Part shown: positions 16,967 to 24,954 of the stretch, piece after piece | How the letters are laid out: each line of letters starts with the position of its first letter | Position numbering within the stretch: position 1 is the stretch's first letter | DNA from: Defluviitaleaceae bacterium | Lineage (GTDB): Bacteria; Bacillota; Clostridia; Lachnospirales; WQUN01 | Assembly (NCBI GenBank): GCA_009781725.1 | Contig: WQVF01000030.1 | Coordinates: 1 to 42,251 of the forward strand | Direction of reading: 5' to 3' | Length of the DNA stretch: 42,251 nt | The notes under the pieces: model-generated | The model's database searches: none | Told to the model about the DNA's origin: nothing | The model's input: only the letters and a program-made list of their open reading frames with translations | Made by a program: the position numbers and the translations under genes

Positions 16967-17009
16967 GTGGAAGGGTTAATACCCGCCAATACCACAAGGA
17001 GGAAATCAA

Positions 17010-17438
17010 ATGGCAAAGAAAGTCAGCGGCTATGTAAAGCTGCAAATCCCGGCAGGCAAAGCTACACCTGCACCGCCGGTAGGGCCCGCTCTGGGTCAAG
17101 CAGGGGTAAACATCCCCGGATTTTGCAAGGAGTTTAACGAGCGCACCCAGTCACAGGCCGGGCTTATTATTCCGGTAGTAATCACGGTTTTTGCTGATCG
17201 CAGCTACAGCTTTATCACAAAAACTCCACCAGCAGCGGTTCTTCTTAAAAAAGCCGCCAACCTGGAAAAAGCCAGCGGCGAAGCAGGCCCCAAAACCGTT
17301 ATCGCCAAGGTATCCAAAGCAGATGTGCAAAAAATCGCCGAAATGAAAATGGTAGACCTTAACGCCGCCAATCTCGAGACGGCCATGAGCATGATAGCCG
17401 GCACTGCCCGCAGCATGGGCATTGTCGTGGAAGATTAG
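17010..17438 (+). CDS. rplK: 50S ribosomal protein L11
   Basis: The 142-aa product has the L11 N-terminal signature ([20 protein letters not shown]) and the rRNA-binding C-terminal domain ending [15 protein letters not shown] lies upstream of ATG 17010. It forms the GTPase-associated centre with 23S rRNA. Confidence 0.96.
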   Translation: MAKKVSGYVKLQIPAGKATPAPPVGPALGQAGVNIPGFCKEFNERTQSQAGLIIPVVITVFADRSYSFITKTPPAAVLLKKAANLEKASGEAGPKTVIAKVSKADVQKIAEMKMVDLNAANLETAMSMIAGTARSMGIVVED

Positions 17439-17450
17439 GAGGTTACCATT

Positions 17451-18146
17451 ATGAAAAGAGGCAAAAAATATAACGAGGCCGCCAAACTGGTAGAAGCCCA
17501 AAAATTACACGACGTAAATGAAGCTCTTGACCTGGTGCAAAAAACCAGCATAACCAAATTTGATGCAACGGTAGAAGCCCATATCCGCCTAGGCGTGGAC
17601 TCTCGTCACGCAGACCAACAAGTCCGCGGCGCAGTAGTTCTCCCTCACGGTACAGGCCGTGAAGTACGCGTACTTGTATTCGCAAAAGGGGAAAAAGCCG
17701 CGGAAGCGGAAGCTGCTGGTGCCGACTATGTAGGTGCCGAAGAGCTGGTAGCCAAGATTCAAGGTGAAAGCTGGTTTGAGTTTGACGTAGTGGTAGCCAC
17801 CCCGGATATGATGAGCGTTGTAGGCCGTATCGGTCGCGTCCTAGGCCCAAAAGGCCTAATGCCTAACCCAAAGGCCGGCACTGTTACCGCAGACGTAGCC
17901 AAAGCCATTTCCGAAATCAAAGCCGGTAAAATCGAATACCGCCTAGACAAAACCAATATCATCCACGTACCCATAGGCAAGGTTTCCTTCGGCACAGAAA
18001 AACTAACCGACAACTTCCAAACCCTAATGGGCGCGATAATCAAAGCAAAACCCGCCGCCGCAAAGGGAACTTATCTTAGGAGCGTAGTACTTGCTTCTAC
18101 TATGGGACCTGGGATTAAGGTTAATCCTCTAAGGGTAACGGAGTAA
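17451..18146 (+). CDS. rplA: 50S ribosomal protein L1
   Basis: The 231-aa product begins [15 protein letters not shown] and has the conserved [20 protein letters not shown]. It binds 23S rRNA at the L1 stalk and commonly represses its own mRNA. It follows rplK by 12 bp. The expected next genes rplJ and rplL are not there. Confidence 0.96.
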   Translation: MKRGKKYNEAAKLVEAQKLHDVNEALDLVQKTSITKFDATVEAHIRLGVDSRHADQQVRGAVVLPHGTGREVRVLVFAKGEKAAEAEAAGADYVGAEELVAKIQGESWFEFDVVVATPDMMSVVGRIGRVLGPKGLMPNPKAGTVTADVAKAISEIKAGKIEYRLDKTNIIHVPIGKVSFGTEKLTDNFQTLMGAIIKAKPAAAKGTYLRSVVLASTMGPGIKVNPLRVTE

Positions 18147-18173
18147 TCTTCAGACTATAAACGCGCTATATAT

Positions 18174-18206
18174 AAGGGGTTGTCTCTCAGCGAGAGACAA
18201 CCCCTT
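18174..18206 (+). terminator. Strong hairpin after rplA, probable terminator or former L10 attenuator
   Basis: A perfect 14-bp stem (18174-18187 with 18193-18206) has a 5-nt loop starting 27 bp after the rplA stop. No long T tract follows, so intrinsic termination may be weak. In many Bacillota an L10 leader lies here. Confidence 0.55.
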
Positions 18207-18212
18207 CGACTT

Positions 18213-18352
18213 ATAGTAATTTCTATCCAAAATACGAGATTGAAATTACTACAGTAGTTTCGGCAACACTGCGCGGAAAATCGAGAGGATTTCTGCCGGT
18301 TTTTGGGCAGAAATCGTCGAAGACTTTTCCACACAGTGTTCGAAACTGCTAT
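18213..18352. repeat. Two adjacent palindromes between rplA and the nucleotidyltransferase-like gene
   Basis: Palindrome A (18213-18251) has arms TAGTAATTTCTATC and its inverse with one mismatch. Palindrome B (18252-18352) is about 100 bp with long imperfect arms (left CAGTAGTTTCGG, inner GATTTCTGCC). A resembles the element at 10418-10459. They fill the gap between rplA and the next ORF and reach into its first possible start codon. Confidence 0.7.
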
Positions 18353-18379
18353 ATGCTTTCGGAAAGAGTGGTGTATACG

Positions 18380-18730
18380 ATGAATGGATTTCCTCCCATA
18401 GATTTATTTGGTTCTCATTACTCAAAGAACTGGCTCAATGACAGCGTAAAGGAATTTATGTCCCAAGATGCCGAGTTTCAACTTCATGTTGAGCTGAGTA
18501 ATCTAGATATTCTGGTTGCGACACCGGAATATATGCTTGCAATGAAATGTTTATCCTCTAGAGCGGAAAGTGAGACAGAGCTTGACGATATAAAAAGCCT
18601 TACACAGCACCTGGGGCTAAAAAATTACCTAGAGGTAGAGAATATAATGCTTAAATACTATCCCATTACACGATTCCAAGCAAAAACACAGTATATTATC
18701 CAGGAGGTGCTTGATGAGCTATACCCTTAA
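18380..18730 (+). CDS. DUF6036-like nucleotidyltransferase, N-terminally truncated
   Basis: The 116-aa product from ATG 18380 resembles only the C-terminal half of DUF6036-type nucleotidyltransferase-fold proteins, with LDILVATPEYMLAMKCL, an ESETELDDIKSL helix and a late LKYYPITRF. The N-terminal part carrying the polymerase-beta GS and DxD motifs is missing, and the DNA just upstream is a palindrome. No good ribosome binding site precedes either ATG (18353 or 18380). It may be a remnant. It overlaps the next gene by 17 bp, as in paired systems of this type. Confidence 0.5.
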   Translation: MNGFPPIDLFGSHYSKNWLNDSVKEFMSQDAEFQLHVELSNLDILVATPEYMLAMKCLSSRAESETELDDIKSLTQHLGLKNYLEVENIMLKYYPITRFQAKTQYIIQEVLDELYP

Positions 18731-19079
18731 AGAGGTCTTTACTCCCGAGAGCTGTCCTGACTGGAGGACATTTTGGTATGTATTGAGTAATTTCCTTGAT
18801 GATTTTAAGCGAAGCTCCAGTTGCGATAGACTTACTGATGAGCCAAACCCTATAGAAGAAAAGATCAACTCATTTCTCGCGGCAACTGCCGAGCAACTGG
18901 CAAAGAATTATCAATTACAGATACCATTATGGGTATATAGGAAAATCTACGCGCTTAAAGAGCCCTTCTTTCCCAGCAAGCTCAAAGGAGATTATAGATT
19001 TTTTGCGTTAAAGGAAAGCCCATTAGCCTTTAGTGCCCGTAATATCTTTGTTACTAGTAATGTCCTTGATAGGTACTAA
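18714..19079 (+). CDS. Partner protein of the DUF6036-like gene
   Basis: The 121-aa product starts at ATG 18714 with AGGAGG 6 nt upstream. It ends with ALKESPLAFSARNIFVTSN, a pattern I associate with proteins encoded beside DUF6036-type nucleotidyltransferases in Gram-positive bacteria. The pair has been regarded as toxin-antitoxin-like in annotation, but the role is unproven. Its stop abuts the converging methyltransferase stop with no spacer. Confidence 0.58.
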   Translation: MSYTLKEVFTPESCPDWRTFWYVLSNFLDDFKRSSSCDRLTDEPNPIEEKINSFLAATAEQLAKNYQLQIPLWVYRKIYALKEPFFPSKLKGDYRFFALKESPLAFSARNIFVTSNVLDRY

Positions 19080-19802
19080 TTACGAGTTCAAGCAATACAA
19101 AACAATCCCCGCTGCAACCCCAACATTAAGTGACTCGCACCTTTCATTCATTTCGATATTAACCCGGACATCGCACATATTAAGCAACTCGTCACCAAGG
19201 CCTTCCCCTTCGTTACCAAGTAGGACAGCTCGTTTTTTTCTTGACTGAATGGTGCGCAAGCTTGTGCATTCCTTTACATCGGTGCCTATAATTTGATAGT
19301 CCTGAGCCTTTAGTTCCAAGATAAGTGGAGCTATGGGCTTTTTTACTACATTTATGTGAAAAATCATCCCCTGGCTTGCTTGGATTACCTTTTGGTTGTA
19401 CACATCCACGCTGTTGTTCACAACGATGGTGTCCACATCAAAGGCTACTGCGCTACGGATTATGGTGCCCAGATTGCCTGGGTGGTGAATTTGATCTACC
19501 AGTAGGATACTGTCACCGTATAGGGTGGCTTCTTTTCGGCGGCATATGCCTATGAGTTTGGTAGGGGTTGCCAGCGATGACAACTTCTCCATTACATCCT
19601 GAGTGACTTGGTATGTGGGCACATCGAAGGACTTGCTTTTCTCCGTTGTAATTATTTCCTTGAGATGCGCTGTTTTGTTGGCTTCGGATACAAGATGATA
19701 GCCCTCAACGATAAACAGCTTTTGCTTATCTCTAATGGCTTTTTCTTTGAGTTTCGCCCATTGCAGAACTCGGAAATTTGTCTGTGAGTTAATGATTGCC
19801 AT
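19080..19802 (-). CDS. SpoU/TrmH-type RNA 2'-O-methyltransferase
   Basis: The start is the ATG at 19802, with AAAGGTGA upstream; the open frame extends to 20042 but that part is antisense to the next gene. The 240-aa product has an N-terminal substrate-binding domain (residues 1-85) and a SPOUT domain with HHPGNLGTIIRSAVAF (motif 1), LLGNEGEGLGDELL (motif 2) and ESLNVGVAAGIVLY (motif 3), the knot that binds S-adenosylmethionine. It should methylate a ribose in rRNA or tRNA. Confidence 0.87.
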   Translation of the reverse strand: MAIINSQTNFRVLQWAKLKEKAIRDKQKLFIVEGYHLVSEANKTAHLKEIITTEKSKSFDVPTYQVTQDVMEKLSSLATPTKLIGICRRKEATLYGDSILLVDQIHHPGNLGTIIRSAVAFDVDTIVVNNSVDVYNQKVIQASQGMIFHINVVKKPIAPLILELKAQDYQIIGTDVKECTSLRTIQSRKKRAVLLGNEGEGLGDELLNMCDVRVNIEMNERCESLNVGVAAGIVLYCLNS

Positions 19803-19881
19803 AGTCGTCACCTTTCTTGTGCCAAGCTTGCACTCTCCCGTGAGGCCTTCCATATAAATAGTATAACAGGGAGGGACTACC

Positions 19882-21210
19882 ATGGAAAATATACGTGAGT
19901 CAATTTTTGGTCTTGATACATTAGTAAAACTAGAAGACGGCGATATGGCCACAGCTATAAACCTAGATAATGCCGCAACAACCCCGCCATTTATACAGGT
20001 AATGACGGAAATAGACGAGCAAATGAAGCTATACAGCTCCATTGGCCGGGGCAGAGGCCAAAAATCTGCCCATACTACCGATGTTTACGTGGAGGCGCGG
20101 GAAACGATAAAGGAGTTCGTTGGGGCAAAGGATGAGAAATACACCGTATTCTACACCGCCAACACTACCGACGGTATCAATAAGCTTGCCTCGGCCCTTA
20201 TCACAAGCAAAAATGACATGGTGCTATCCACCAGAATGGAGCATCATGCCAACGACTTACCATGGCGAGCCAGGGCCCGGGTTGTATACGCCGAGGTTGA
20301 CGAGCATGGCCGGCTTAAAATCGACGATATAGAACGGCTGCTAAAAATATACACAGGCATGATAAAGTACGTAACTGTAACCGCAGCCTCCAACGCAACA
20401 GGCTATATCAATGAAGTCCACCATATCGCAAAACTCGCCCATCGCTATGGCGCGAAAATCATCGTAGACGGGGCGCAAATCGCGGCCCATCGGGAGTTTA
20501 GCATGATAGGCTGCAACCAGGATGAGAATATCGACTTCTTTGTATTCTCCGCTCACAAAATATATGCCCCATATGGCGGCGGTGCAGTTGTTGGACTAAA
20601 GGAAGAGCTTGATAAACATATCCCGGCCTTTTATGGTGGAGGTATGGTTGAAGCGGTCTTTGACAGGCGTGTCTGTTATGCTCCCGCGCCGGATAGCTAT
20701 GAGGCTGGGTCTCCCAATTATCCGGGGCTGGTGAGCATGGCCGCTGCAATAAAGATGTTAAAATCCATCGGCTTTGATTATATCGCCAACCACGAGCAGC
20801 AACTGATGCAGCGCATGATTCATGGCTTAAGAGAAATCCCCGAGGTAATTCTTTACGGTGACAACGAGTACACCGACGATAGGGTCGGGATAGTATTATT
20901 TAATTTAAGAGGCCAGCCCAGTTTGGATGTGGCGGATTATCTGGCAGGAACCCACGGTATAGCGGTACGTCACGGGGCCTTTTGCTGCCATCCCTATGTT
21001 CGCCGCCTGACGAAGGAGCCAGAATGCATAGGCTGCACACCTCCGGCAGGGATGGTACGTGTCAGTTTTGGGATATACAACAATGAAACCGAAGTGGATG
21101 CCTTAATATCCGCTGTAAGGGAACTATCGATGAGGCCGAATGTGCAACGAGCCCCCACAAGGTCAGGTGGAAGAAAAAACGACCATGGCCGCCCTTTTGA
21201 TAGGGGGTAA
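19882..21210 (+). CDS. Cysteine desulfurase-like class V aminotransferase
   Basis: The 442-aa product starts at ATG 19882 with GGGAGGG upstream. It has INLDNAATTPP near the N terminus, His121 in MEHHAND, Asp196 in VDGAQ, the PLP lysine Lys226 in FSAHKIYAP and a cysteine loop RHGAFCCHP (C368/C369) at the position of the SufS/NifS active cysteine. Later ECIGC (C382, C385) adds two cysteines. It may release sulfur from cysteine, or act on a related substrate; the NifS/SufS type is not fixed by this sequence. No sufBCD or iscU lies nearby. Transcribed divergently from the methyltransferase. Confidence 0.78.
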   Translation: MENIRESIFGLDTLVKLEDGDMATAINLDNAATTPPFIQVMTEIDEQMKLYSSIGRGRGQKSAHTTDVYVEARETIKEFVGAKDEKYTVFYTANTTDGINKLASALITSKNDMVLSTRMEHHANDLPWRARARVVYAEVDEHGRLKIDDIERLLKIYTGMIKYVTVTAASNATGYINEVHHIAKLAHRYGAKIIVDGAQIAAHREFSMIGCNQDENIDFFVFSAHKIYAPYGGGAVVGLKEELDKHIPAFYGGGMVEAVFDRRVCYAPAPDSYEAGSPNYPGLVSMAAAIKMLKSIGFDYIANHEQQLMQRMIHGLREIPEVILYGDNEYTDDRVGIVLFNLRGQPSLDVADYLAGTHGIAVRHGAFCCHPYVRRLTKEPECIGCTPPAGMVRVSFGIYNNETEVDALISAVRELSMRPNVQRAPTRSGGRKNDHGRPFDRG

Positions 21211-21265
21211 TACAAAGCAAAAAGTGAGTGAGTGTGCGATGCTTCACGCTTGATTGGACTTGTAC

Positions 21266-21317
21266 AAAGTGGATAAAAAATCCGCATGGTAACATATGGA
21301 TTTTTTATCCACTTTTT
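21266..21317 (+). terminator. Probable terminator after the desulfurase-like gene
   Basis: The arms AAAGTGGATAAAAAATCC and its inverse (18 bp, perfect) enclose 14 nt and end in a T-rich tract. The stem is AT-rich but long. Confidence 0.65.
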
Positions 21318-21380
21318 CTATGATTGACGTCAACCGGCATTGGTGTACAATAAAAGAAATATCCACAAAGGAGAGAGATT

Positions 21381-21770
21381 ATGAACAAAGGGAAAATAAC
21401 AGGCTTGGCCCACATTGGGATTTTCGTCAAAGATATCGATAAATCCATCGATTATTACAAGCGCCTTGGGTTTACTTTGGACAAGGAAGAGCAACTAGGT
21501 ATACGCCTAGCGTTCCTAAGTGCAGGCACCTGCTTGATTGAGCTGGTTGAGCAGAAAGACTTACTCAAGCGTGAGGCAGGGGTGGTAGACCATGTTGCCG
21601 TTGTGGTAGATGACATTGACGGGGCAATAGCAAATGCCAAGGCTCAAGGCATAAAAATCGATGCTTCCAAAATTAACGAGGTGCCAATACTAGGCGGCGT
21701 AAGAAATATATTCTTCGAAGGGCCGGATGGAGAACGGTTGGAGTTTTTTGAGTATTGTTGTACGCCATAA
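21381..21770 (+). CDS. VOC-fold (glyoxalase/epimerase-like) protein
   Basis: The 129-aa product has two VOC beta-alpha-beta halves: AHIGIFVKDIDKSIDYYKRLG at the start and DHVAVVVDDIDGAIANAKAQG in the middle. Putative metal ligands are His in LAHIG, Glu in LIELVE, His in VDHVA and Glu in RLEFFE. Glyoxalase I and methylmalonyl-CoA epimerase share this arrangement; the substrate is not clear. AAAGGAGAGAG precedes ATG 21381. Confidence 0.83.
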   Translation: MNKGKITGLAHIGIFVKDIDKSIDYYKRLGFTLDKEEQLGIRLAFLSAGTCLIELVEQKDLLKREAGVVDHVAVVVDDIDGAIANAKAQGIKIDASKINEVPILGGVRNIFFEGPDGERLEFFEYCCTP

Positions 21771-21789
21771 CCCTCGGTTTTTGTCTAAT

Positions 21790-21818
21790 TTGACAGAAAA
21801 AACCTATAAGGTTATTAT
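21790..21818 (+). promoter_or_regulatory. Promoter of the 21.9-22.7 kb small operon
   Basis: TTGACA at 21790-21795 and TATTAT at 21813-21818 are 17 bp apart. The first start codon is at 21894. Confidence 0.72.
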
Positions 21819-21893
21819 CCTTGAGTAATAGTACTTTGATTCCGTTGATTATCAAGTGCAGTTAATGTCTACTCGAAGGAAGGATGTATATCT

Positions 21894-22136
21894 ATGTTAA
21901 AGCCGGAGTATGCAAATCATATCAGCATCACGACAAATGGTGCTGATGGAGATGCCCATTTGGTGTTTGCAATTAATGTTCCTGTGTATGATGATAACTT
22001 AATGGTTACTGGCACTACGCTTCATGAAATAGCTTCAATACTAATTGCGGGGCATACATTAAAGTCATTGCACGAAACTATAGAGTCTGCTCTCAATCAT
22101 ACAAATGAGCCCCCACATAGTGAATCAAGCACATAA
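21894..22136 (+). CDS. Small protein of unknown function in a toxin-antitoxin-like operon
   Basis: The 80-aa product starts at ATG 21894 after AAGGAAGG. An N-terminal half with beta strands is followed by a helix HEIASILIAGHTLKSLHETI. No family is recognised. It is 24 bp upstream of the BECR-like gene and shares its promoter. Confidence 0.55.
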   Translation: MLKPEYANHISITTNGADGDAHLVFAINVPVYDDNLMVTGTTLHEIASILIAGHTLKSLHETIESALNHTNEPPHSESST

Positions 22137-22160
22137 ATTTTGCTTAACAGGAGAGCTAAC

Positions 22161-22508
22161 ATGTCCAATGTGTTTACGGTAGTAAGCCCCATTGGGTATA
22201 CTGTTTCGTGTACACAAAGCCAATGGGATAATCATATATTGGTTAACCATCCAAATATGAAGGGCAAAGAAGACGTAGTAGCTCATGCGGTTGCCAAGCC
22301 TCAATGGGTCTATCAAAGCGATGACTTTCCAAGTCGTGACGTATATTTTGCTGTTTCCGGCAATACTAATAATAAGCTAAGATACACTAAAGTCATTGTC
22401 GAAACTAACATAAACAATGACGCCGATGTTGTTTCTGCATGGATGCAGGCAAGTGTATTAGGCAATATAAACCCAGGGGTGATTAGATATGTTAACCCTA
22501 AATTATGA
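22161..22508 (+). CDS. Putative BECR-fold nuclease-like (PBECR/DUF4258-like) protein
   Basis: The 115-aa product starts at ATG 22161 with ACAGGAG upstream. The order W-x-HI--NHPNMKG, then KPQWVYQSDDF, RDVYFAVSG, YTKVIVET and a last strand VVSAWM fits the BECR-fold family of phage and toxin nucleases (PBECR2-like) and related DUF4258 proteins. The family call is by pattern only. It overlaps a DUF2283-like gene by 20 bp, a pairing seen in candidate toxin-antitoxin units. Confidence 0.52.
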   Translation: MSNVFTVVSPIGYTVSCTQSQWDNHILVNHPNMKGKEDVVAHAVAKPQWVYQSDDFPSRDVYFAVSGNTNNKLRYTKVIVETNINNDADVVSAWMQASVLGNINPGVIRYVNPKL

Positions 22509-22731
22509 TAAGCATCATGATGTGCTGTATTTGGGTGTTGCAGATAATAACAACTCATATGGCTCTGATTTTGACAACAATATCAATATATTCAGGGATA
22601 TTGATACTGATTGCATAACCGGGTTTATTATTTTTGGGTTTATGAGCAAATTTGTTACACATACGCTACCGCCTATAACAGAACCATTTCCGATTGATTA
22701 TAGAAATGATGTTTTACCGCACATAAACTAA
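22489..22731 (+). CDS. DUF2283-like protein, possible antitoxin
   Basis: The 80-aa product begins MLTLNYDKHHDVLYLGV and continues IFRDIDTDCITGFIIFGF, the two blocks that mark DUF2283 proteins. Members often sit beside small DUF4258-like genes. Here it overlaps the BECR-like gene by 20 bp, so the two are translationally coupled. An antitoxin role is inferred from context. Confidence 0.6.
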   Translation: MLTLNYDKHHDVLYLGVADNNNSYGSDFDNNINIFRDIDTDCITGFIIFGFMSKFVTHTLPPITEPFPIDYRNDVLPHIN

Positions 22732-22742
22732 TGCATAAAATG

Positions 22743-22765
22743 GGACGCCGTAGCGTCCTTTTTAT
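22743..22765 (+). terminator. Rho-independent terminator after the DUF2283-like gene
   Basis: A short GC-rich stem GGGACGC-CGTA-GCGTCC is followed by five Ts. Confidence 0.82.
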
Positions 22766-22810
22766 TTGCAATCCAATGAACCTGCTCTCATTTTACGACA
22801 ATATACATTA

Positions 22811-22928
22811 TATAGTGAAATCAATGAGAAACGGTCTCGCCCGAGCGGCACCCTGAAACGCCGAAATAAGACGTTTTAGGGCGATTTTACCGCGACAGGC
22901 GAGGTCGATTTCGAATTATTTCACTATA
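22811..22928. repeat. 118-bp palindromic element with TATAGTGAAAT ends
   Basis: An 11-bp perfect terminal inverted repeat (TATAGTGAAAT at 22811-22821 and its inverse at 22918-22928) encloses further partly inverted DNA rich in CG. It resembles the elements at 10418 and 18213 in its ends. It lies between the terminator and the second ECF operon. Confidence 0.72.
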
Positions 22929-22965
22929 GAGGGAAGAAGGAGAAGCAGCGTAAGGGGGTGGCCGG

Positions 22966-23490
22966 GTGGATGCACTGGAATTTGAGAAAATGCTTAAGAC
23001 CCACGAAAAAGACATTTTCTCATTTTGTCTCTATTTGGCTCAGGATAGCCACAAAGCCGCCGACTTGTATCAGGAATCGCTCCTTACTGCCTTTGAAAAG
23101 CGGGATAAAATCATCCCCGACAACAACCCAAAGGCCCTGATTTTTTCCATCGCAATAGGCAAATGGCGGAATATCCGGCGAAAGGAAAGTCGCAGGCAAA
23201 TAATAGCCCCAGGGCTTTCCCTTGAGGATAATGTGGCAGTACTAGCCGCACCAGCTGAGATAAACCCGGAGAGCCAAGCTCTAAGCCAATATGAAAAATC
23301 CGTTATCCGGGAAAATCTTGCAACTATGGATGACAAATTCCGCATTCCGCTGATACTCCTTTATTTTGATGATTGGGATTTGAAAAGTATCGCACAGGCA
23401 CTAAAGCTGCCCGTCGGCACAGTTAAATCCAGGCTGCATAAGGGCCGCAGCCTAATCAAGAAAGCACTGGAACAGGAAGGAGGAAAATAA
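22966..23490 (+). CDS. ECF-type RNA polymerase sigma factor
   Basis: The 174-aa product starts at GTG 22966 behind GTAAGGGGG. Region 2 is around DIFSFCLYLAQDSHKAADLYQ and region 4 around IPLILLYFDDWDLKSIAQ, then GTVKSRLHKGRSLIKKAL. Three membrane protein genes follow, the first with no gap, so the signal is likely at the envelope. This is the second ECF gene in the window. Confidence 0.88.
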   Translation: MDALEFEKMLKTHEKDIFSFCLYLAQDSHKAADLYQESLLTAFEKRDKIIPDNNPKALIFSIAIGKWRNIRRKESRRQIIAPGLSLEDNVAVLAAPAEINPESQALSQYEKSVIRENLATMDDKFRIPLILLYFDDWDLKSIAQALKLPVGTVKSRLHKGRSLIKKALEQEGGK

Positions 23491-23844
23491 ATGGGCGATA
23501 AGGAAATCCACAATACGCTAAAAGCTTATTTTTCGGAAAATGCAGCTCCCCCGCCGGAGTTGTCGGCTCAAGTAAGGGCCAAGCTTAGTGCCGCCAAAAC
23601 CACCCAATGCCAAGAGCGGACATCGGTAATCTGGATTTGGAGCATCGTTATATATGATATCATTATATCATCCGTTATAATGTATCTTATATGGACGATT
23701 ATCGGGCCGCATACTATTGTTTATGTGGTGACGGCATATGGGGTAATGTCAATTTTTGCGGTTACAATAATTGCGATTATCAGTCAGATTTCTTTAGTGC
23801 CTATCTCCAGAAAGAAGGCGAACACATGGCATTTTTCATCGTAA
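23491..23844 (+). CDS. Putative anti-sigma-like membrane protein
   Basis: The ATG at 23491 directly follows the sigma stop, with AAGGAGG upstream. The 117-aa product has a soluble N-terminal part (1-45, ending in a KAYFSEN and LSAQVRAKLSA helix) and two or three membrane segments from about residue 47. Position and shape fit a regulator of the sigma factor. No zinc-binding HxxxCxxC motif is visible. Confidence 0.65.
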   Translation: MGDKEIHNTLKAYFSENAAPPPELSAQVRAKLSAAKTTQCQERTSVIWIWSIVIYDIIISSVIMYLIWTIIGPHTIVYVVTAYGVMSIFAVTIIAIISQISLVPISRKKANTWHFSS

Positions 23845-24137
23845 GCACCTGTATATTTGTTGTGACTTTGCTAGGCTTTCTGACCTGTCTATGCCTATGG
23901 GTCTACGAAGACGCAAAAGTCAAAAGTGACCAATCCCCAGTCTTATGGGTTATTATCGTGCTGCTTGTGCCAAACTTAGTAGGTCTGTTGATTTACCTAT
24001 TGGTTGGCAGAACCAACAAAGCCGCAAAAGCCCCAGGAAAATATACAAAGCTGCTTATTGCCTCTGCTATATCCATGCTAATGGGCATAGGGCTTTTTGT
24101 GGCCGGAGTTGTAAGATTTTCTACTATGCAGTTCTAA
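23826..24137 (+). CDS. Membrane protein of the PLDc_N type, copy 1
   Basis: The ATG at 23826 overlaps the preceding gene by 19 bp. The 103-aa product has three membrane segments and the hydrophilic motif WVYEDAKVKSDQSPVLW followed by LVGLLIYLLVGR, as in the phospholipase D nuclease N-terminal domain, which is just a membrane module. The next gene encodes a longer paralog. Confidence 0.72.
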   Translation: MAFFIVSTCIFVVTLLGFLTCLCLWVYEDAKVKSDQSPVLWVIIVLLVPNLVGLLIYLLVGRTNKAAKAPGKYTKLLIASAISMLMGIGLFVAGVVRFSTMQF

Positions 24138-24152
24138 TTAAGGAGGATTTTT

Positions 24153-24800
24153 ATGGCTTTATTTATTACCGGTATAATTGTATTTGTTCTTGTTATAATA
24201 GGCTTTACAATTTCATTATTGTTTTGGGTTTATGAAGACGCAAAGGTCATGAGTGACCAATCCCCTGCACTTTGGGTTATTCTTGTCCTTATAGCAAACG
24301 GTCTCGGGATAATCTTGTATTTTGTTCTTGGCAGAACCAAAAAGGAAGAAACCCCGCCAGGAAGGCATAAGAAAAAGGTCATCATATTCCTGATATGCTT
24401 AATCCCGGCTATCGCTTTATTTGTAACCGGCACCGTGCTCTTTGTAATTAATGCAGACAGCATTGTACCAAATGCGTCAATGTCCAGCGGCTCATTCACA
24501 AATCAAAGAAATAACTTAAGAAACAATCAATGGAATTTTAGCGCATCAAGAGCAAACGGATGGACCCGCCGTTCACCCAGCTTGACTGCTGATGAGATGG
24601 CTATCTTCCATGTTTCCAGTAGCAGTGGCGATGAGATAAGCTTGTTGCTGGAGCAAGGAGATATATCAGAAGTTATCAGCATTTCCAGTACTTTTCATGA
24701 TTATGTAGACCTTAGCCGATTTGAGCCCGGCCGAATACGAATGACCCTGCAGTTTGACCGCGCCAATGATATTAATGTAACTCTACGATGGCGAAGATAA
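24153..24800 (+). CDS. Membrane protein of the PLDc_N type with extended outer domain, copy 2
   Basis: The 215-aa product starts at ATG 24153 with AAGGAGG upstream. Residues 1-95 match the previous gene product, with WVYEDAKVMSDQSPALW. The C-terminal about 120 residues after the last membrane segment are Ser/Asn rich and then fold into a probable beta domain; they have no counterpart in copy 1. Both copies belong to the ECF operon. Confidence 0.7.
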   Translation: MALFITGIIVFVLVIIGFTISLLFWVYEDAKVMSDQSPALWVILVLIANGLGIILYFVLGRTKKEETPPGRHKKKVIIFLICLIPAIALFVTGTVLFVINADSIVPNASMSSGSFTNQRNNLRNNQWNFSASRANGWTRRSPSLTADEMAIFHVSSSSGDEISLLLEQGDISEVISISSTFHDYVDLSRFEPGRIRMTLQFDRANDINVTLRWRR

Positions 24801-24816
24801 TATTGAATGCATGTAG

Positions 24817-24843
24817 AAGGGATGCCGACGCATCCCTTTTTTT
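24817..24843 (+). terminator. Rho-independent terminator of the ECF operon
   Basis: GGGATGC-CGAC-GCATCCC with seven Ts. Confidence 0.86.
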
Positions 24844-24856
24844 GTGATTTCATATT

Positions 24857-24922
24857 GACCTCTTCCGAAAATAGTGAAAACAAGCTGCACGTTAAGCTTG
24901 TTTTCACTATTTCGGAAGAGGT
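24857..24922. repeat. Large palindrome, copy 2, directly upstream of the hgc promoter
   Basis: The arms (24857-24886 and 24895-24922) are inverted copies with one bulge, starting CCTCTTCCGAAA. It is the partner of the element at 4641-4707; only a few positions differ in the arms. Its right end is 4 bp from the -35 box of the arsR-hgcAB promoter. Confidence 0.82.
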
Positions 24923-24925
24923 TTA

Positions 24926-24954
24926 TTGATTTTCTTAAATATGATATGTATAAT
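24926..24954 (+). promoter_or_regulatory. Promoter of the arsR-hgcA-hgcB operon
   Basis: TTGATT at 24926-24931 and TATAAT at 24949-24954 have a 17-bp spacer. No other good promoter is visible before the TTG start at 24991. Confidence 0.75.

Noticed and set aside
19803-20042. N-terminal extension of the RNA methyltransferase
   Set aside because: This part is antisense to the start of the desulfurase-like gene and has no ribosome binding site; the ATG at 19802 does.
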